This document shows, piece by piece, positions 24,441 through 33,832 of a stretch of 64,000 nucleotides of DNA; position 1 is the stretch's first letter; the number at the start of each line of letters is the position of its first letter. The notes below the pieces were generated by a model. That model did no database searches. It was not told the DNA's origin and saw only the letters and a program-made list of their open reading frames with translations. Position numbers and translations under genes: made by a program. The DNA comes from JASGIT01 sp047601665 (GTDB taxonomy: Bacteria; Pseudomonadota; Gammaproteobacteria; Burkholderiales; Burkholderiaceae_C): the NCBI GenBank assembly GCA_047601665.1, contig JASGIT010000001.1:2976001-3040000 (forward strand), written 5' to 3'.

Positions 24441-25752
24441 GGTCGAACTTCCAGCCGGGAATCAGGTACTGCATGGCCACGGCGTCGTCGCGCGCGCCGA
24501 GGCCGTGCTCCATGTACAAGGCGTTCGCGCGCTGCAGCGCGGCGCGGTCCACCGTCACGCCCAGGCCGGGCGCCTTCGGCACTTCGACGAAGCCGCCCTG
24601 GATCCGCAGCGGGTTCTGTGTAAGGAACTGCCCGTCCTGCCAGATCCAGTGCGTGTCGATGGCCGTGACCTTGCCCGGCACGGCGGCGGCCACGTGGGTG
24701 AACATGGCCAGCGAGATGTCGAAGTGGTTGTTGGAGTGCGAACCCCAGGTCAGCCCCCAGTCGCGGCAGGTCTGGCCCACGCGCACCGAGCCGGCCATGG
24801 TCCAGAAATGCGGGTCGGCCAGCGGAATGTCCACGGACTGCAGCGACAGCGCGTGCACCATCTGCCGCCAGTCGGTGGCGACCATGTTGGTGGCGGTGGG
24901 CAGGCCGGTGGCGCGGCGGAATTCGGCCATCACCTCGCGGCCCGAGAAGCCTTCTTCCGCGCCGCAGGGGTCTTCGGCATAGGCCAGCACGCCGCGCATG
25001 TCGCGCATCAGGCGGATGGCGTCTTTCAGCAGCCAGCCGCCGTTCGGGTCCAGCGTGACGCGCGCCTCGGGGAAGCGTTTTGCCAGCGCGGTCACGGCCT
25101 CGACCTCCTGCTCGCCCGGGAGCACGCCGCCCTTGAGCTTGAAGTCGTTGAAGCCGTAGCGCGCGTGCGCGGCCTCGGCCTGGCGCACGATGGTGTCGGG
25201 CGTCATCGCGGCCATGTGGCGCACCTGCGTCCAGTCGTCGGCGCCGGTCTTGTCGTCGCCGGGCTTCACGTAGGGCAGGGGGGTCTTGTCCGAAGGACCG
25301 ACGAAGAACAGGTAGCCCAGCATCTCCACGCGCTCGCGCTGCTGCCCCTCGCCCAGCAGCGCGGCCACGGGCACGCCCAGGTGCTGGCCCAGCAGGTCGA
25401 GCAGGCACGATTCGACGGCGGTGACGGCATGGACCCCGATGCGCAGGTCGAACGTCTGCAGGCCGCGCCCGCCCGTGTCGCGGCCCTCCAGGGCGCCTTG
25501 CACCTGCCGCAGCAGTTGCAGGTGTCGGCCTATGGACTGGCCGATCAGCACCTGCTTGCTGTCCTCCAGCGCCTGGCGTATGCCTTCGCCGCCGGGCACT
25601 TCGCCCACGCCGGTGCGGCCCGCGCTGTCGTGGACGAGCAGCACGTTGCGCGTGAAGTAGGGGCCGTGCGCGCCGCTGAGGTTCATCAACATGCCGTCGC
25701 GGCCCGCGACGGGGATGACTTCGATCTCGGTGATGGTGGGCGTGGAAGACAT
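24415..25752 (-). CDS. gudD: Glucarate dehydratase
   Basis: A 445-residue enolase-superfamily enzyme, the same length as E. coli GudD. It dehydrates D-glucarate to 5-dehydro-4-deoxy-D-glucarate. Family residues visible are the KxK base pair in DFKLKGG, metal ligands beginning at TLDPNGGW and AEDPCG, TNMVATDW, and the His in GSHSNNHFDIS that acts as the second acid/base. Start ATG 25752 (MSSTPTITEIEVIPV). It is 2 bp downstream of a Bug binding protein on the same strand, forming a two-gene uptake-degradation operon. Confidence 0.92.
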   Translation of the reverse strand: MSSTPTITEIEVIPVAGRDGMLMNLSGAHGPYFTRNVLLVHDSAGRTGVGEVPGGEGIRQALEDSKQVLIGQSIGRHLQLLRQVQGALEGRDTGGRGLQTFDLRIGVHAVTAVESCLLDLLGQHLGVPVAALLGEGQQRERVEMLGYLFFVGPSDKTPLPYVKPGDDKTGADDWTQVRHMAAMTPDTIVRQAEAAHARYGFNDFKLKGGVLPGEQEVEAVTALAKRFPEARVTLDPNGGWLLKDAIRLMRDMRGVLAYAEDPCGAEEGFSGREVMAEFRRATGLPTATNMVATDWRQMVHALSLQSVDIPLADPHFWTMAGSVRVGQTCRDWGLTWGSHSNNHFDISLAMFTHVAAAVPGKVTAIDTHWIWQDGQFLTQNPLRIQGGFVEVPKAPGLGVTVDRAALQRANALYMEHGLGARDDAVAMQYLIPGWKFDPKRPCMVR

Positions 25753-25754
25753 GG

Positions 25755-26753
25755 TCAGTCGATGGTGATCTTGCGGGTCTGGATGAGGTTTTTCCAGCGC
25801 GCGTTCTCGCGCGCCTGGAAGGCGGTGAACTCGGCGGGCGTGCTGGCCACGATCTCCAGCCCCTGCTCGGTGAAGCGCTTGGCGACTTCGGGGTCGCGGA
25901 TGGCGGCGATGGCCGCCTGCGCGAGCTTGTCCTTCACGCTGGCGGGCAGCCCCTTGGGCGCGGCCAGCCCCTGCCACGAGTAGACCTCGGCCCCCTTCAC
26001 GCCCGCTTCGGCCAGCGTGGGCACGTCGGGCAGCACGGGCGAGCGCTTGTCGCCGGTGACGGCAATCGCGCGCAGCTTGCCCGCGCGGATATGCGAGAGC
26101 ACGGCGTTCACGTTCTGGAACGAGAAATCCACCTGCCCGCCCAGCAAATCATTGATGGCCGGCGCGCCGCCCTTGTACGGAATGTGCGTGCCCGAGGTGC
26201 CGGTCTGCTGCCAGAACAGTTCGGCGGACAAATGGTCGGACGAGCCGTTGCCCGAACTGGCGAAGCTGACTTTGCCCGGCTGCGCCTTCAGTTCCGCGAT
26301 CACGTCGGCCACGGTGTGCGCCTTCGCGGCGTTGGGCGATGTGGGCGACGCCACGAGCACGTTGGGGGCCTGCACGGGCACGGTGATGTAGTCGAAGTCC
26401 TTTTGCGCGTCATACGGCGCGGTCTTCATCAGGTGCGGGGTGATGACGTAGGGGCCGAGCGAGGCGAACAGCAGCGTGTAGCCGTCCGCCGCCGCGCGCT
26501 TGACCGCCGTGGCGCCGATGGTGCCGGTGGCGCCGGGCCGGTTGTCCACCACGAAGGGCTGGCCGAGCTTCTCGCCCATCTTCTGGGCCATGGCGCGCGC
26601 GATGGTGTCGGTGGAGCCGCCGGGCGGGAAGGGCACGACGATGGTCACGGCCTTGGTGGGCCAGGCGGCATCGGCCGCCCAGGCGAGCGGCGCGGCGCAC
26701 AGGCCCGCCAGCGCGGCGGTGCAGGCGCGGCGGGTGCGGGAAAACGGGGGCAT
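25755..26753 (-). CDS. Tripartite tricarboxylate transporter substrate-binding protein (Bug family), copy 1
   Basis: A 332-residue periplasmic binding protein of the Bug/TctC family. ATG 26753 is preceded by AGGAG; an upstream ATG at 26783 is less likely. A signal peptide (ACTAALAGLCAAPLAWA) precedes WPTKAVTIVVPFPPGGSTD, the family hallmark. It also has VVDNRPGATGTIGA and the IPYKGGAPAINDLLGGQVD segment contacting the carboxylate ligand. It is cotranscribed with gudD, so the ligand may be glucarate. No TctA or TctB membrane partner is encoded nearby. Confidence 0.92.
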   Translation of the reverse strand: MPPFSRTRRACTAALAGLCAAPLAWAADAAWPTKAVTIVVPFPPGGSTDTIARAMAQKMGEKLGQPFVVDNRPGATGTIGATAVKRAAADGYTLLFASLGPYVITPHLMKTAPYDAQKDFDYITVPVQAPNVLVASPTSPNAAKAHTVADVIAELKAQPGKVSFASSGNGSSDHLSAELFWQQTGTSGTHIPYKGGAPAINDLLGGQVDFSFQNVNAVLSHIRAGKLRAIAVTGDKRSPVLPDVPTLAEAGVKGAEVYSWQGLAAPKGLPASVKDKLAQAAIAAIRDPEVAKRFTEQGLEIVASTPAEFTAFQARENARWKNLIQTRKITID

Positions 26754-26830
26754 GGGCTGTCTCCTGGTTTTATGGTTAGTCATCGTACAACTGGCGCGGA
26801 GCCGGCCACAACCTGGGGAATGCCCTGGTT

Positions 26831-26885
26831 GCTACATAAAAAAGAGCTGCCAGCGCTTGACTGGAAAGGGCTGGAGGCCCAAAAG
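26831..26885 (-). repeat. Dispersed intergenic repeat, copy 5
   Basis: Reverse-orientation, partly diverged copy (GAGCTGCCAGCGCTTGAC, GGGCTGGAGGCCC) between the end of the GntR gene and the Bug gene upstream region. Confidence 0.75.
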
Positions 26886-26894
26886 ACTATGAAT

Positions 26895-27662
26895 TCACCG
26901 CGCCGTGCTGCGCTGCTGCGCCAGCCGCAGCCGCTCGCGCGAGTTGGTCAGGTGGATGCGCATGGCGGCGCGGGCCGAGTCGGGGTCTTGCCGCTCGACG
27001 GCGTTGAGGATTTCCTCGTGCTCGCGGTTCACGCGGCGCAGGTAGTCGGGGTCGCGGCCCGGCGTCTGGAGGGAGGTGATGCGCGTGCGCGGAATCAGCA
27101 GGGCGCCGAAGTGCGCCAGGATGTCGCTGAAATACGGATTGCCCGTGGCCTCGGCCAGCCCGAGGTGAAAGGCCAGGTCGTGCGTGATGGTGTTGCCGCC
27201 CGTGGCCGCGTTGTGCTCGAAGGCGTTCAGCGCTTCGCGCAGCCGGTGCAGGTGCGCGCTGCCGCGGCGCTGCGCGGCCAGGCCCGCGGCTTCGGTTTCG
27301 AGGCCGATGCGCAGTTCCAGCACGGCCAGCACGTCCGCCGATTCACCCAGTTCGCGGGGGTTGAGCAGCAGGCTCGCGTCGGTGCGCACGGGCGCGACGA
27401 AGGTGCCGATGCCGTGCCGCGTCCGCACCAGCCCGGAGGCCTGCAGCTTGGAGATGGCTTCGCGCACCACGGTGCGGCTCACGTCGTAGGTCTGCACCAG
27501 TTCCGATTCGGTGGGCAGCTTGTCGCCCTCGCGCAGCAGGCCCTGGCGGATCTTGTGCCCGAACTCCTCGGACAGCAGGTGCGCCAGGCTGCGGCCGCCG
27601 CGCCCGGCCTTGCCACGCAGGGTGGGCGCGGTTGCGGGTAATTCCGTGGATGGCGCGTTCAT
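26895..27662 (-). CDS. GntR-family regulator with FCD domain (probable hexarate regulator)
   Basis: A 255-residue GntR/FadR-type repressor. The winged helix is at about residues 25-90 (LREGDKLPTESELVQTYDVSRTVVREAISKLQASGLVRTRHGIGTF region), followed by an all-helical FCD ligand domain with metal-binding His residues (HDLAFHLGLAEATGNPYF). It lies between the two halves of the glucarate/galactarate locus and is divergent from the second dehydratase gene, so it most likely senses a hexarate or its product and controls both. The 57-bp intergenic region contains inverted repeats suited to it. Confidence 0.87.
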   Translation of the reverse strand: MNAPSTELPATAPTLRGKAGRGGRSLAHLLSEEFGHKIRQGLLREGDKLPTESELVQTYDVSRTVVREAISKLQASGLVRTRHGIGTFVAPVRTDASLLLNPRELGESADVLAVLELRIGLETEAAGLAAQRRGSAHLHRLREALNAFEHNAATGGNTITHDLAFHLGLAEATGNPYFSDILAHFGALLIPRTRITSLQTPGRDPDYLRRVNREHEEILNAVERQDPDSARAAMRIHLTNSRERLRLAQQRSTAR

Positions 27663-27667
27663 GCGGG

Positions 27668-27698
27668 TGATGATAATTCGCTCTCAGTCATCAGACGA
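27668..27698. promoter_or_regulatory. Candidate GntR/FCD operator of the hexarate locus
   Basis: Between the divergent regulator and dehydratase starts, TGATGA (27668-27673) and TCATCA (27688-27693) form an inverted repeat. TCATC-A-GACGA (27688-27698) is a second near-palindrome. Confidence 0.35.
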
Positions 27699-27719
27699 CA
27701 TATTTCAAAACCACGCAAG

Positions 27720-29015
27720 ATGAGCACATCCCACGCCATCCGCCACATCCGCGTCACGCCCATCGCCTTCCGCGATCCGCCGCTGCTGAATGCGGCGGGC
27801 ATCCACGAGCCCTGGGCGCTGCGCTCCATCATCGAGATCGAGACCGTCTCGGGCCTAGTCGGCATCAACGAGAGCTATGGCGACCAGCCCATGCTGGATG
27901 CGCTGGCCAAGGCGGCGCCGGCGCTCGTCGGCCTGTCGCCCTGGGCGCTCAACGAGATGGAGCGCCGCGTGGAGGCGCTGGTCGCGCCGCCGAAGCTCAC
28001 GGCCTCGGAGTTCCTGGGCCAGCAGGTGTCGCTGGCGCCGGGCACGCACGTTTCCAAGACGGTGGCCAAGGTGGTCAGCGCGTTCGAGGTGGCCATGCTC
28101 GACCTGCAAGGGCAGATGGCCCGGGCGCCCGTGGTCGATCTGCTGGGCGGCGCGGCGCACGATAGCGTGCCGTTCTCGGCCTACCTGTTCTACAAGTACG
28201 CCGAGCACATCGGCCAGCCTTATGCGCCAGACGCCTGGGGCGAGGCGCTGACGCCGCAGCAACTCGTGGCCCAGGCGCGGCGCATGATCGGGCAGTACGG
28301 CTTCCAGAGCATCAAGCTGAAAGCGGGCACGCTGCCGCCGGAGCAGGAGGCCGCGGGCATCCTGGCGCTGGCCGAGGCCTTTCCGGGCACGCCGCTGCGC
28401 ATCGACCCCAACGGCAACTGGACGGTGGAGACCAGCCTGAAGATCGTGCGGCAGCTGCGCGGCGTGCTGGAGTACTACGAAGACCCGGCCCCCGGCCTGG
28501 ACGGCATGGCCGCCGTGGCGCGCGAGTGCGACGTGCCGCTGGCCACCAACATGGTGGTGACGGACTTCGCCGAGTTCCGCCGCAACGCCGAGATGGGCTG
28601 CCCCGTGAAGATCGTGCTCAGCGACCACCACTACTGGGGCGGCCTGCGCGCCACGCAGCGGCTGTCCGCGCTGTGCCGCACGTTCGACCTGGGCCTGTCC
28701 ATGCACAGTAACTCGCACCTGGGCATCAGCCTGGTGGCGATGACGCATTTGTGCGCCAGCGTGCCGCTGCTCACCTACGCCTGCGACACGCACTACCCCT
28801 GGCAGGACGAGGAGGTGATCGAGGGCGGCCGCCTGCCATTCGACCAGGGCAGCCTGCGCGTGCCCACGGCCCCAGGCCTGGGCGTGACGCTGGACCGCGA
28901 GGCGCTGGCCCGCCTGCACGACAACTACCTGCGCTGCGGCATCCGCAACCGCGACGACCTGGGGCAGATGCGCAAGTACGACCCGGCCTTCACGGGCAAA
29001 CAGCCCCGCTTTTGA
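27720..29015 (+). CDS. Glucarate dehydratase-related enolase-superfamily protein
   Basis: A 431-residue paralogue of gudD. Conserved catalytic features are the KxK motif in SIKLKAG, metal-ligand region RIDPNGNW, YYEDPAPG, TNMVVTDF and the His in MHSNSHLGISL. All key residues for abstraction of the alpha proton and dehydration of a sugar diacid are therefore present. It differs from GudD in the N-terminal capping domain, so it may prefer another diacid or stereoisomer. It heads an operon with a Bug protein, garD and an aldolase. Confidence 0.85.
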   Translation: MSTSHAIRHIRVTPIAFRDPPLLNAAGIHEPWALRSIIEIETVSGLVGINESYGDQPMLDALAKAAPALVGLSPWALNEMERRVEALVAPPKLTASEFLGQQVSLAPGTHVSKTVAKVVSAFEVAMLDLQGQMARAPVVDLLGGAAHDSVPFSAYLFYKYAEHIGQPYAPDAWGEALTPQQLVAQARRMIGQYGFQSIKLKAGTLPPEQEAAGILALAEAFPGTPLRIDPNGNWTVETSLKIVRQLRGVLEYYEDPAPGLDGMAAVARECDVPLATNMVVTDFAEFRRNAEMGCPVKIVLSDHHYWGGLRATQRLSALCRTFDLGLSMHSNSHLGISLVAMTHLCASVPLLTYACDTHYPWQDEEVIEGGRLPFDQGSLRVPTAPGLGVTLDREALARLHDNYLRCGIRNRDDLGQMRKYDPAFTGKQPRF

Positions 29016-29047
29016 ATTTTTCCCTCTAAAAACAGGAGACAACCCCC

Positions 29048-30055
29048 ATGCAACGCCGCACGCTGATCCACCGTTCCATCGCCGCCAGCGCCCTGCTGCT
29101 GGGCGCATCGCTGGCGACCGCGCCCGTGCCCGCAATGGCCCAGGGCACCTGGCCCACGGGCAAGGCCATCACCTACGTGGTGCCCTTTCCGCCCGGCGGC
29201 AACACCGACACCCTGGCGCGCGTGATCGCCCAGCCGCTGAGCAAGGCGCTGGGCACGCCGGTGATCATCGACAACAAGGGCGGCGCGGGCGGCAGCGTGG
29301 GCTCGGCCCTGGCGGCGCGCGCGCCGGCCGACGGCTACACCATCCTCGGCGGCACCATCAGCTCGCACGCCATCAACGTGAGCCTGTATTCCAAGCTGGA
29401 CTACGACCCCGTCAAATCCTTCACGCCCGTGGCCATGCTGGGCTCCGGCCCGCTGGTGCTGGTGGTGCCTGCCGCCAGCCCCTACAAGACGCTGGCCGAC
29501 GTGCTGGCCGCCAGCAAGGCCAAGGCGAAGGAGGGCGGCCTGTCGTCGGCCTCGCCGGGCAACGGCACCTCGAACCACATGGCGCTGGAGCTGCTGGCCT
29601 ACCAGTCGGGCGTGAAATTCACGCACGTGCCCTACAAGGGCAGCGGCCCGGCCTTGCAGGACGTGATCGGTGGCCAGGTGGACATGATGTTCGACACCAC
29701 GCTGATCGTCGGCCCCCAGATCCAGTCCGGCAAGCTGCGCCCCATCGCCGTCACCGCCTCCAAGCGCCTGGAGGCATTGCCCGACGTGCCCACCATCGCC
29801 GAGGCGGGCCAGAAGGGCTTCGACATGGGCTCCTGGCAGGCCGTGTTCGCGCCCGCGGGCACGCCCAAGCCCATCGTGGACCGGCTGCACGCCGAGATCA
29901 TGAAGATCATCGCCACGCCCGAGGTGCAGGCGCGCCTCAAGGGCGCCGGCATGTTGCCCTCCACCATGACGCCCGAAGAACTCGCCGCCTACCAGAAGGC
30001 CGAGGTGGCCAAGTGGGCGCAGGTCATCAAGGCGGCGGGCATCAAAGCAGATTGA
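29048..30055 (+). CDS. Bug-family substrate-binding protein, copy 2
   Basis: A 335-residue periplasmic binding protein with a signal peptide ending near APVPAMAQG. Bug motifs are ITYVVPFPPGGNTDTLAR, IIDNKGGAGGSVGS and HVPYKGSGPALQDVIGGQVD. The ribosome-binding site AGGAGACAACCCCC is almost identical to those of other Bug genes in the window. Located between two hexarate-degrading enzymes, it likely captures galactarate, glucarate or a related diacid. garD begins only 1 nt after its stop. Confidence 0.92.
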   Translation: MQRRTLIHRSIAASALLLGASLATAPVPAMAQGTWPTGKAITYVVPFPPGGNTDTLARVIAQPLSKALGTPVIIDNKGGAGGSVGSALAARAPADGYTILGGTISSHAINVSLYSKLDYDPVKSFTPVAMLGSGPLVLVVPAASPYKTLADVLAASKAKAKEGGLSSASPGNGTSNHMALELLAYQSGVKFTHVPYKGSGPALQDVIGGQVDMMFDTTLIVGPQIQSGKLRPIAVTASKRLEALPDVPTIAEAGQKGFDMGSWQAVFAPAGTPKPIVDRLHAEIMKIIATPEVQARLKGAGMLPSTMTPEELAAYQKAEVAKWAQVIKAAGIKAD

Positions 30056-30056
30056 T

Positions 30057-31610
30057 ATGCATCCCCTCTACATCACCATGGACGAGCGCGACAACGTCGC
30101 CATCGTCGCCAACGACGGCGGCCTGCCCGCGGGCACCGTCTTCCCCTGCGGCCTGAAGCTGGTGGACAAAGTACCGCAAGGCCACAAGGTCGCCCTGGTG
30201 GATTTGCAGGTGGGCGAGGCGGTGCGCCGCTACAACGTGGTGATAGGCCGTGCCGCCAAGGCCATACCCGCCGGCAGCTGGGTGCACGAGCGCCTGCTGG
30301 AGATGCCCGCAGCGCGGTCGCTGGACGGCCTGCCCATTGCCACCGTCAAGCGCGAGCCGCTGCCGCCGCTGGAGGGCTACACCTTCCAGGGCTACCGCAA
30401 TGCCGACGGCTCGGTGGGCACGCGCAACCTCCTGGGCATCACCACCACCGTGCAGTGCGTGGCCGGCGTGCTCGATTTCGCCGTGCGCCGCATCCAGGCC
30501 GAGCTGCTGCCCCGCTACCCGAACGTGGACGGCGTGGTGGGCCTGGAGCACACCTATGGCTGCGGCGTGGCCATCGACGCCGTGGGCGCCGAGATACCGC
30601 AGCGCACGCTGCGCAACATCAGCCGCAACCCGAACTTCGGCGGCGAGGTGATGGTGGTCAGCCTGGGCTGCGAAAAGCTCCAGCCCGAGCGCCTGCTGCC
30701 GCCGGGCAGCTTCCCCATCGCCGACGAGCGTTCGGCCGAGCTGGACGTGGTCTGCCTGCAGGACGAAGCCCACGTCGGCTTCATGAGCATGATCGACTCG
30801 ATCCTGCGCAGCGCCGAAGTCCACCTGGAGCGCCTGAACCGGCGCCGCCGCGAAACCGTGCCCGCCAGCGCCCTGGTCGTGGGCGTGCAGTGCGGCGGCA
30901 GCGACGCCTTCAGCGGCGTGACGGCCAACCCGGCCGTGGGCTTTTGCACCGACCTGCTGGTGCGCGCCGGGGCCACGGTCATGTTCAGCGAAGTGACCGA
31001 GGTGCGCGACGGCATCGACCAGCTCACGGCCCGCGCCGGGAGCCCCGAGGTCGCCCAGGCCATGATCGATGAAATGGCCTGGTACGACGCCTACCTGGAC
31101 AAAGGCAAGGTGGACCGCAGCGCCAACACCACGCCCGGCAACAAGAAGGGCGGCCTGTCCAACATCGTCGAAAAGGCGATGGGCAGCATCGTCAAGAGCG
31201 GCAGCGCGCCCATCACCGGCGTGCTCTCGCCGGGGCAGAAGCTGACCGACCGGGGCATCGCCGGCGGCCTGGTCTACGCCGCCACGCCAGCCAGCGACTT
31301 CATCTGCGGCACGCTGCAACTGGCCGCGGGCATGAACCTGCACGTCTTCACCACGGGCCGGGGCACGCCCTACGGCCTGGCGCAGGCGCCCGTCATCAAG
31401 GTGGCCACACGCACCGACCTGGCCCGCCGCTGGCACGACCTGATGGACGTGAACGCAGGCCGCATCGCCGATGGCGACGCCACCATCGAAGCCGTGGGCT
31501 GGGAGATGTTCCGCCTGATGCTCGACGTGGCGAGCGGCCGGAAAACCTGGGCCGAGCAGTGGAAGCTGCACAACGCGCTGGTGCTGTTCAACCCCGCGCC
31601 CGTAACCTGA
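30057..31610 (+). CDS. garD: Galactarate dehydratase
   Basis: A 517-residue UxaA-family dehydratase, close to E. coli GarD (523) in length and text. It has an N-terminal SAF domain (about residues 1-90, DERDNVAIVANDGGLPAG), then the catalytic half with EGYTFQGYRNADGSVGTRN, MVVSLGCEKLQPERLL, VGVQCGGSDAFSGVTANPA and VMFSEVTEVRDGID. The C terminus FNPAPVT is shared. It converts galactarate to 5-dehydro-4-deoxy-glucarate, the same product as GudD. These Fe-dependent enzymes use conserved Cys and His residues, visible in LGCEKL and LEHTYGCGVA. Confidence 0.95.
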   Translation: MHPLYITMDERDNVAIVANDGGLPAGTVFPCGLKLVDKVPQGHKVALVDLQVGEAVRRYNVVIGRAAKAIPAGSWVHERLLEMPAARSLDGLPIATVKREPLPPLEGYTFQGYRNADGSVGTRNLLGITTTVQCVAGVLDFAVRRIQAELLPRYPNVDGVVGLEHTYGCGVAIDAVGAEIPQRTLRNISRNPNFGGEVMVVSLGCEKLQPERLLPPGSFPIADERSAELDVVCLQDEAHVGFMSMIDSILRSAEVHLERLNRRRRETVPASALVVGVQCGGSDAFSGVTANPAVGFCTDLLVRAGATVMFSEVTEVRDGIDQLTARAGSPEVAQAMIDEMAWYDAYLDKGKVDRSANTTPGNKKGGLSNIVEKAMGSIVKSGSAPITGVLSPGQKLTDRGIAGGLVYAATPASDFICGTLQLAAGMNLHVFTTGRGTPYGLAQAPVIKVATRTDLARRWHDLMDVNAGRIADGDATIEAVGWEMFRLMLDVASGRKTWAEQWKLHNALVLFNPAPVT

Positions 31611-31623
31611 AGGAGTAAGAAAA

Positions 31624-32421
31624 ATGCGACCCAACCGACTCAGAGAGATCTGGCAATCCGGCGGCGCGGCCATCAACGGCTGGCTCGCCATTCCCAACGG
31701 CTTTTCCGCCGAAACCATGGCCCACCAGGGCTGGGACTCGCTCACCGTGGACATGCAGCACGGCGTGGTCGACTACCAGGCCATGGTCACCATGCTGCAG
31801 GCGGTCTCCACCACGCCCACCGTGCCCGTGGTGCGCGTGCCGTGGCTGGAGCCGGGCATCCTCATGAAAACGCTGGACGCGGGCGCCTACGGCGTCATCT
31901 GCCCCATGGTCAACACCCGCGAAGACGCGCAGAAGCTCGTGGCCTACACCCACTACGCGCCGCGGGGCACGCGCAGCTTCGGCCCGGTGCGCGCGCTGCT
32001 GTACGGCGGCGCGGACTACCCGGCGCACGCCAACGACACCATCGTCACCTTCGCCATGATCGAGACGGCCCAGGCGCTCGACAACCTCGACGCCATCCTG
32101 AGCGTGGAGGGGCTGGACGCGATCTACATCGGCCCCAGCGACCTCTCGCTCGCGCTGGGCTGCCGCCCGGTGTTCGACGACGTGGACCCCAAGGCCCAGC
32201 AGGCCATCGACCACATATTGGCCCGCGCCAAGGCCCACGGCGTGGTCGCGGGCATCCACAACGGCAGCCCCGAGGGGGCGATGGCGCGCATCGCCAAGGG
32301 GTTCCAGTTCGTCACCGTGAGCTCGGACGCGCGGCTGATCGCCGCCGGGGCGCAGCAGGTGCTGAAGACCATGCGGCCCCAGGGCGCGGGGGGCACAGGG
32401 AGGGCTTCGGGCGGGTATTGA
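31624..32421 (+). CDS. HpcH/HpaI-family aldolase (GarL-like)
   Basis: A 265-residue class II metal-dependent aldolase. Motifs are VDMQHGVVDY (catalytic His), PVVRVPWLEPG (Arg contacting pyruvate), the metal ligand Glu in AMIETAQAL and Asp in YIGPSDLS. The family cleaves 2-keto acids to pyruvate and an aldehyde. Immediately downstream of garD, its expected substrate is 5-dehydro-4-deoxy-D-glucarate, giving pyruvate and tartronate semialdehyde as GarL does. HpaI-type specificity is also possible. RBS GGAG lies 8-10 nt upstream. Confidence 0.87.
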   Translation: MRPNRLREIWQSGGAAINGWLAIPNGFSAETMAHQGWDSLTVDMQHGVVDYQAMVTMLQAVSTTPTVPVVRVPWLEPGILMKTLDAGAYGVICPMVNTREDAQKLVAYTHYAPRGTRSFGPVRALLYGGADYPAHANDTIVTFAMIETAQALDNLDAILSVEGLDAIYIGPSDLSLALGCRPVFDDVDPKAQQAIDHILARAKAHGVVAGIHNGSPEGAMARIAKGFQFVTVSSDARLIAAGAQQVLKTMRPQGAGGTGRASGGY

Positions 32422-32471
32422 CGGTTTTTTCCGACGAGAGGGGTGGTGTGCGCGGCGCACAATCGGCCCCC

Positions 32472-33803
32472 ATGCACCACCACAGCGAACCCGACTTCTT
32501 CGAGAACCTGCGCAGCGAATTCTCGGGCTGGCGGCAATGGCTGGACAGGGCCATCGTGCTCGGCTACGCGGCGCTGGCGGGGCTGGCCGTGGTGGGCTTC
32601 ACGCTCGCGGCCAATTGGGCGTTCAGCGGGTTCCAGTGGCTGTACGAGCAACATGCCTGGGCCGTGCTGCTGTGGACGCCCGCCTGCACCGCCGGCATCG
32701 TCTGGGCCACGCGGTGCTGGTGCCCGGGCGCAGCGGGCTCGGGCATCCCGCAGGTCAAGGCCGCGCTGAGCCCCGGGCTGCCGCCGCAGCAGGTGGGGCG
32801 CTTCGCCTCGCTGCGGCTCTCGTGCGCGAAGATGGCGCTATGCACGGCCAGCTTCGCGGCGGGCCTCTCGGTGGGGCGCGAAGGGCCGTCGGTGCAGGTG
32901 GCGGCGGGCCTGATGCAGCACGCGCGGCGCTGGCTGTCGCCGAACAGCCAGGTCAACCTGCACGCGCTGCTGGTGGCGGGCGGCGCGGCGGGCATCGCGG
33001 CGGCGTTCAACGCGCCGCTGGCGGGCGTGGTGTTCGCCATCGAGGAACTCACGGGCCGCATCGAGGCGCGCACCAGCGGCGTGATCATCGCCGCCATCGT
33101 GCTCGCGGGCCTGGTGGCCGTGTCGGCCTTCGGCAACCTGAGCTACTTCGGCGTCATCCGCGTGCCGCGCCTGGGCTGGGACGTGGTGCTGCCCGGCCTG
33201 CTGGTGGCGCTGGCGGCCGGGGCGGCGGGCGGGTTGTTCGCGCGGCTGATGATCGCCTCGCTCACCAACGCGCCGCAGCGGCTGAACGCATGGCGTGCGC
33301 GCTTTCCGGTGCGCTTCGCGGCGGCGGGCGGGCTGCTGCTGGCGCTGATGGGGCTGGCCAGCGGCGGCGCCACGTTCGGCGCGGGCTCCGAGGCGGTGCA
33401 CCAGATGCTCGAAGGCCATGCCGAGCTGACGCCGCTGTACACGCTGCTCAAGTTCATCGCCACCTGGGTCACGTCGTGGTGCGGCGTGCCGGGCGGCATC
33501 TTCGCGCCGTCGCTCTCGATCGGCGCGGGCATTGGCGGCAGCATTGCGCAGTGGGCGGCCAGCCCCGGTCTGGGCGCGCCGCTCATCGCCATGGGCATGG
33601 CGGCCTTCCTGGCGGCGGTGACGCAGGCGCCGCTCACGGCCTTCATCATCGTGATGGAGATGGTGGACGGCCACGCCATGGTGCTGAGCCTGATGGCCAG
33701 CGCGCTGCTGGCGAGCGTGGTGTCGCGCATGATCAGCCGGCCTTTGTACGAGGCGCTGGCGGACCACATGCTCAAGTCCGTAAGTCCGCAGGCGCGCCCA
33801 TAA
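32472..33803 (+). CDS. ClC-family chloride channel/exchanger
   Basis: A 443-residue voltage-gated chloride channel family protein with about a dozen membrane helices. The three selectivity motifs are intact: GSGIPQVKAAL, GREGPSVQVAAG (with the gating Glu that marks H+/Cl- exchangers) and GGIFAPSLSIGAG. There are no C-terminal CBS domains. I chose ATG 32472 (MHHHSEPDFF) because the longer frame runs back through the aldolase gene. It has no clear tie to the hexarate locus and may be a separate unit. Confidence 0.92.
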   Translation: MHHHSEPDFFENLRSEFSGWRQWLDRAIVLGYAALAGLAVVGFTLAANWAFSGFQWLYEQHAWAVLLWTPACTAGIVWATRCWCPGAAGSGIPQVKAALSPGLPPQQVGRFASLRLSCAKMALCTASFAAGLSVGREGPSVQVAAGLMQHARRWLSPNSQVNLHALLVAGGAAGIAAAFNAPLAGVVFAIEELTGRIEARTSGVIIAAIVLAGLVAVSAFGNLSYFGVIRVPRLGWDVVLPGLLVALAAGAAGGLFARLMIASLTNAPQRLNAWRARFPVRFAAAGGLLLALMGLASGGATFGAGSEAVHQMLEGHAELTPLYTLLKFIATWVTSWCGVPGGIFAPSLSIGAGIGGSIAQWAASPGLGAPLIAMGMAAFLAAVTQAPLTAFIIVMEMVDGHAMVLSLMASALLASVVSRMISRPLYEALADHMLKSVSPQARP

Positions 33804-33832
33804 AATAATTTTTTATCCGGATTTTCCCCGCT

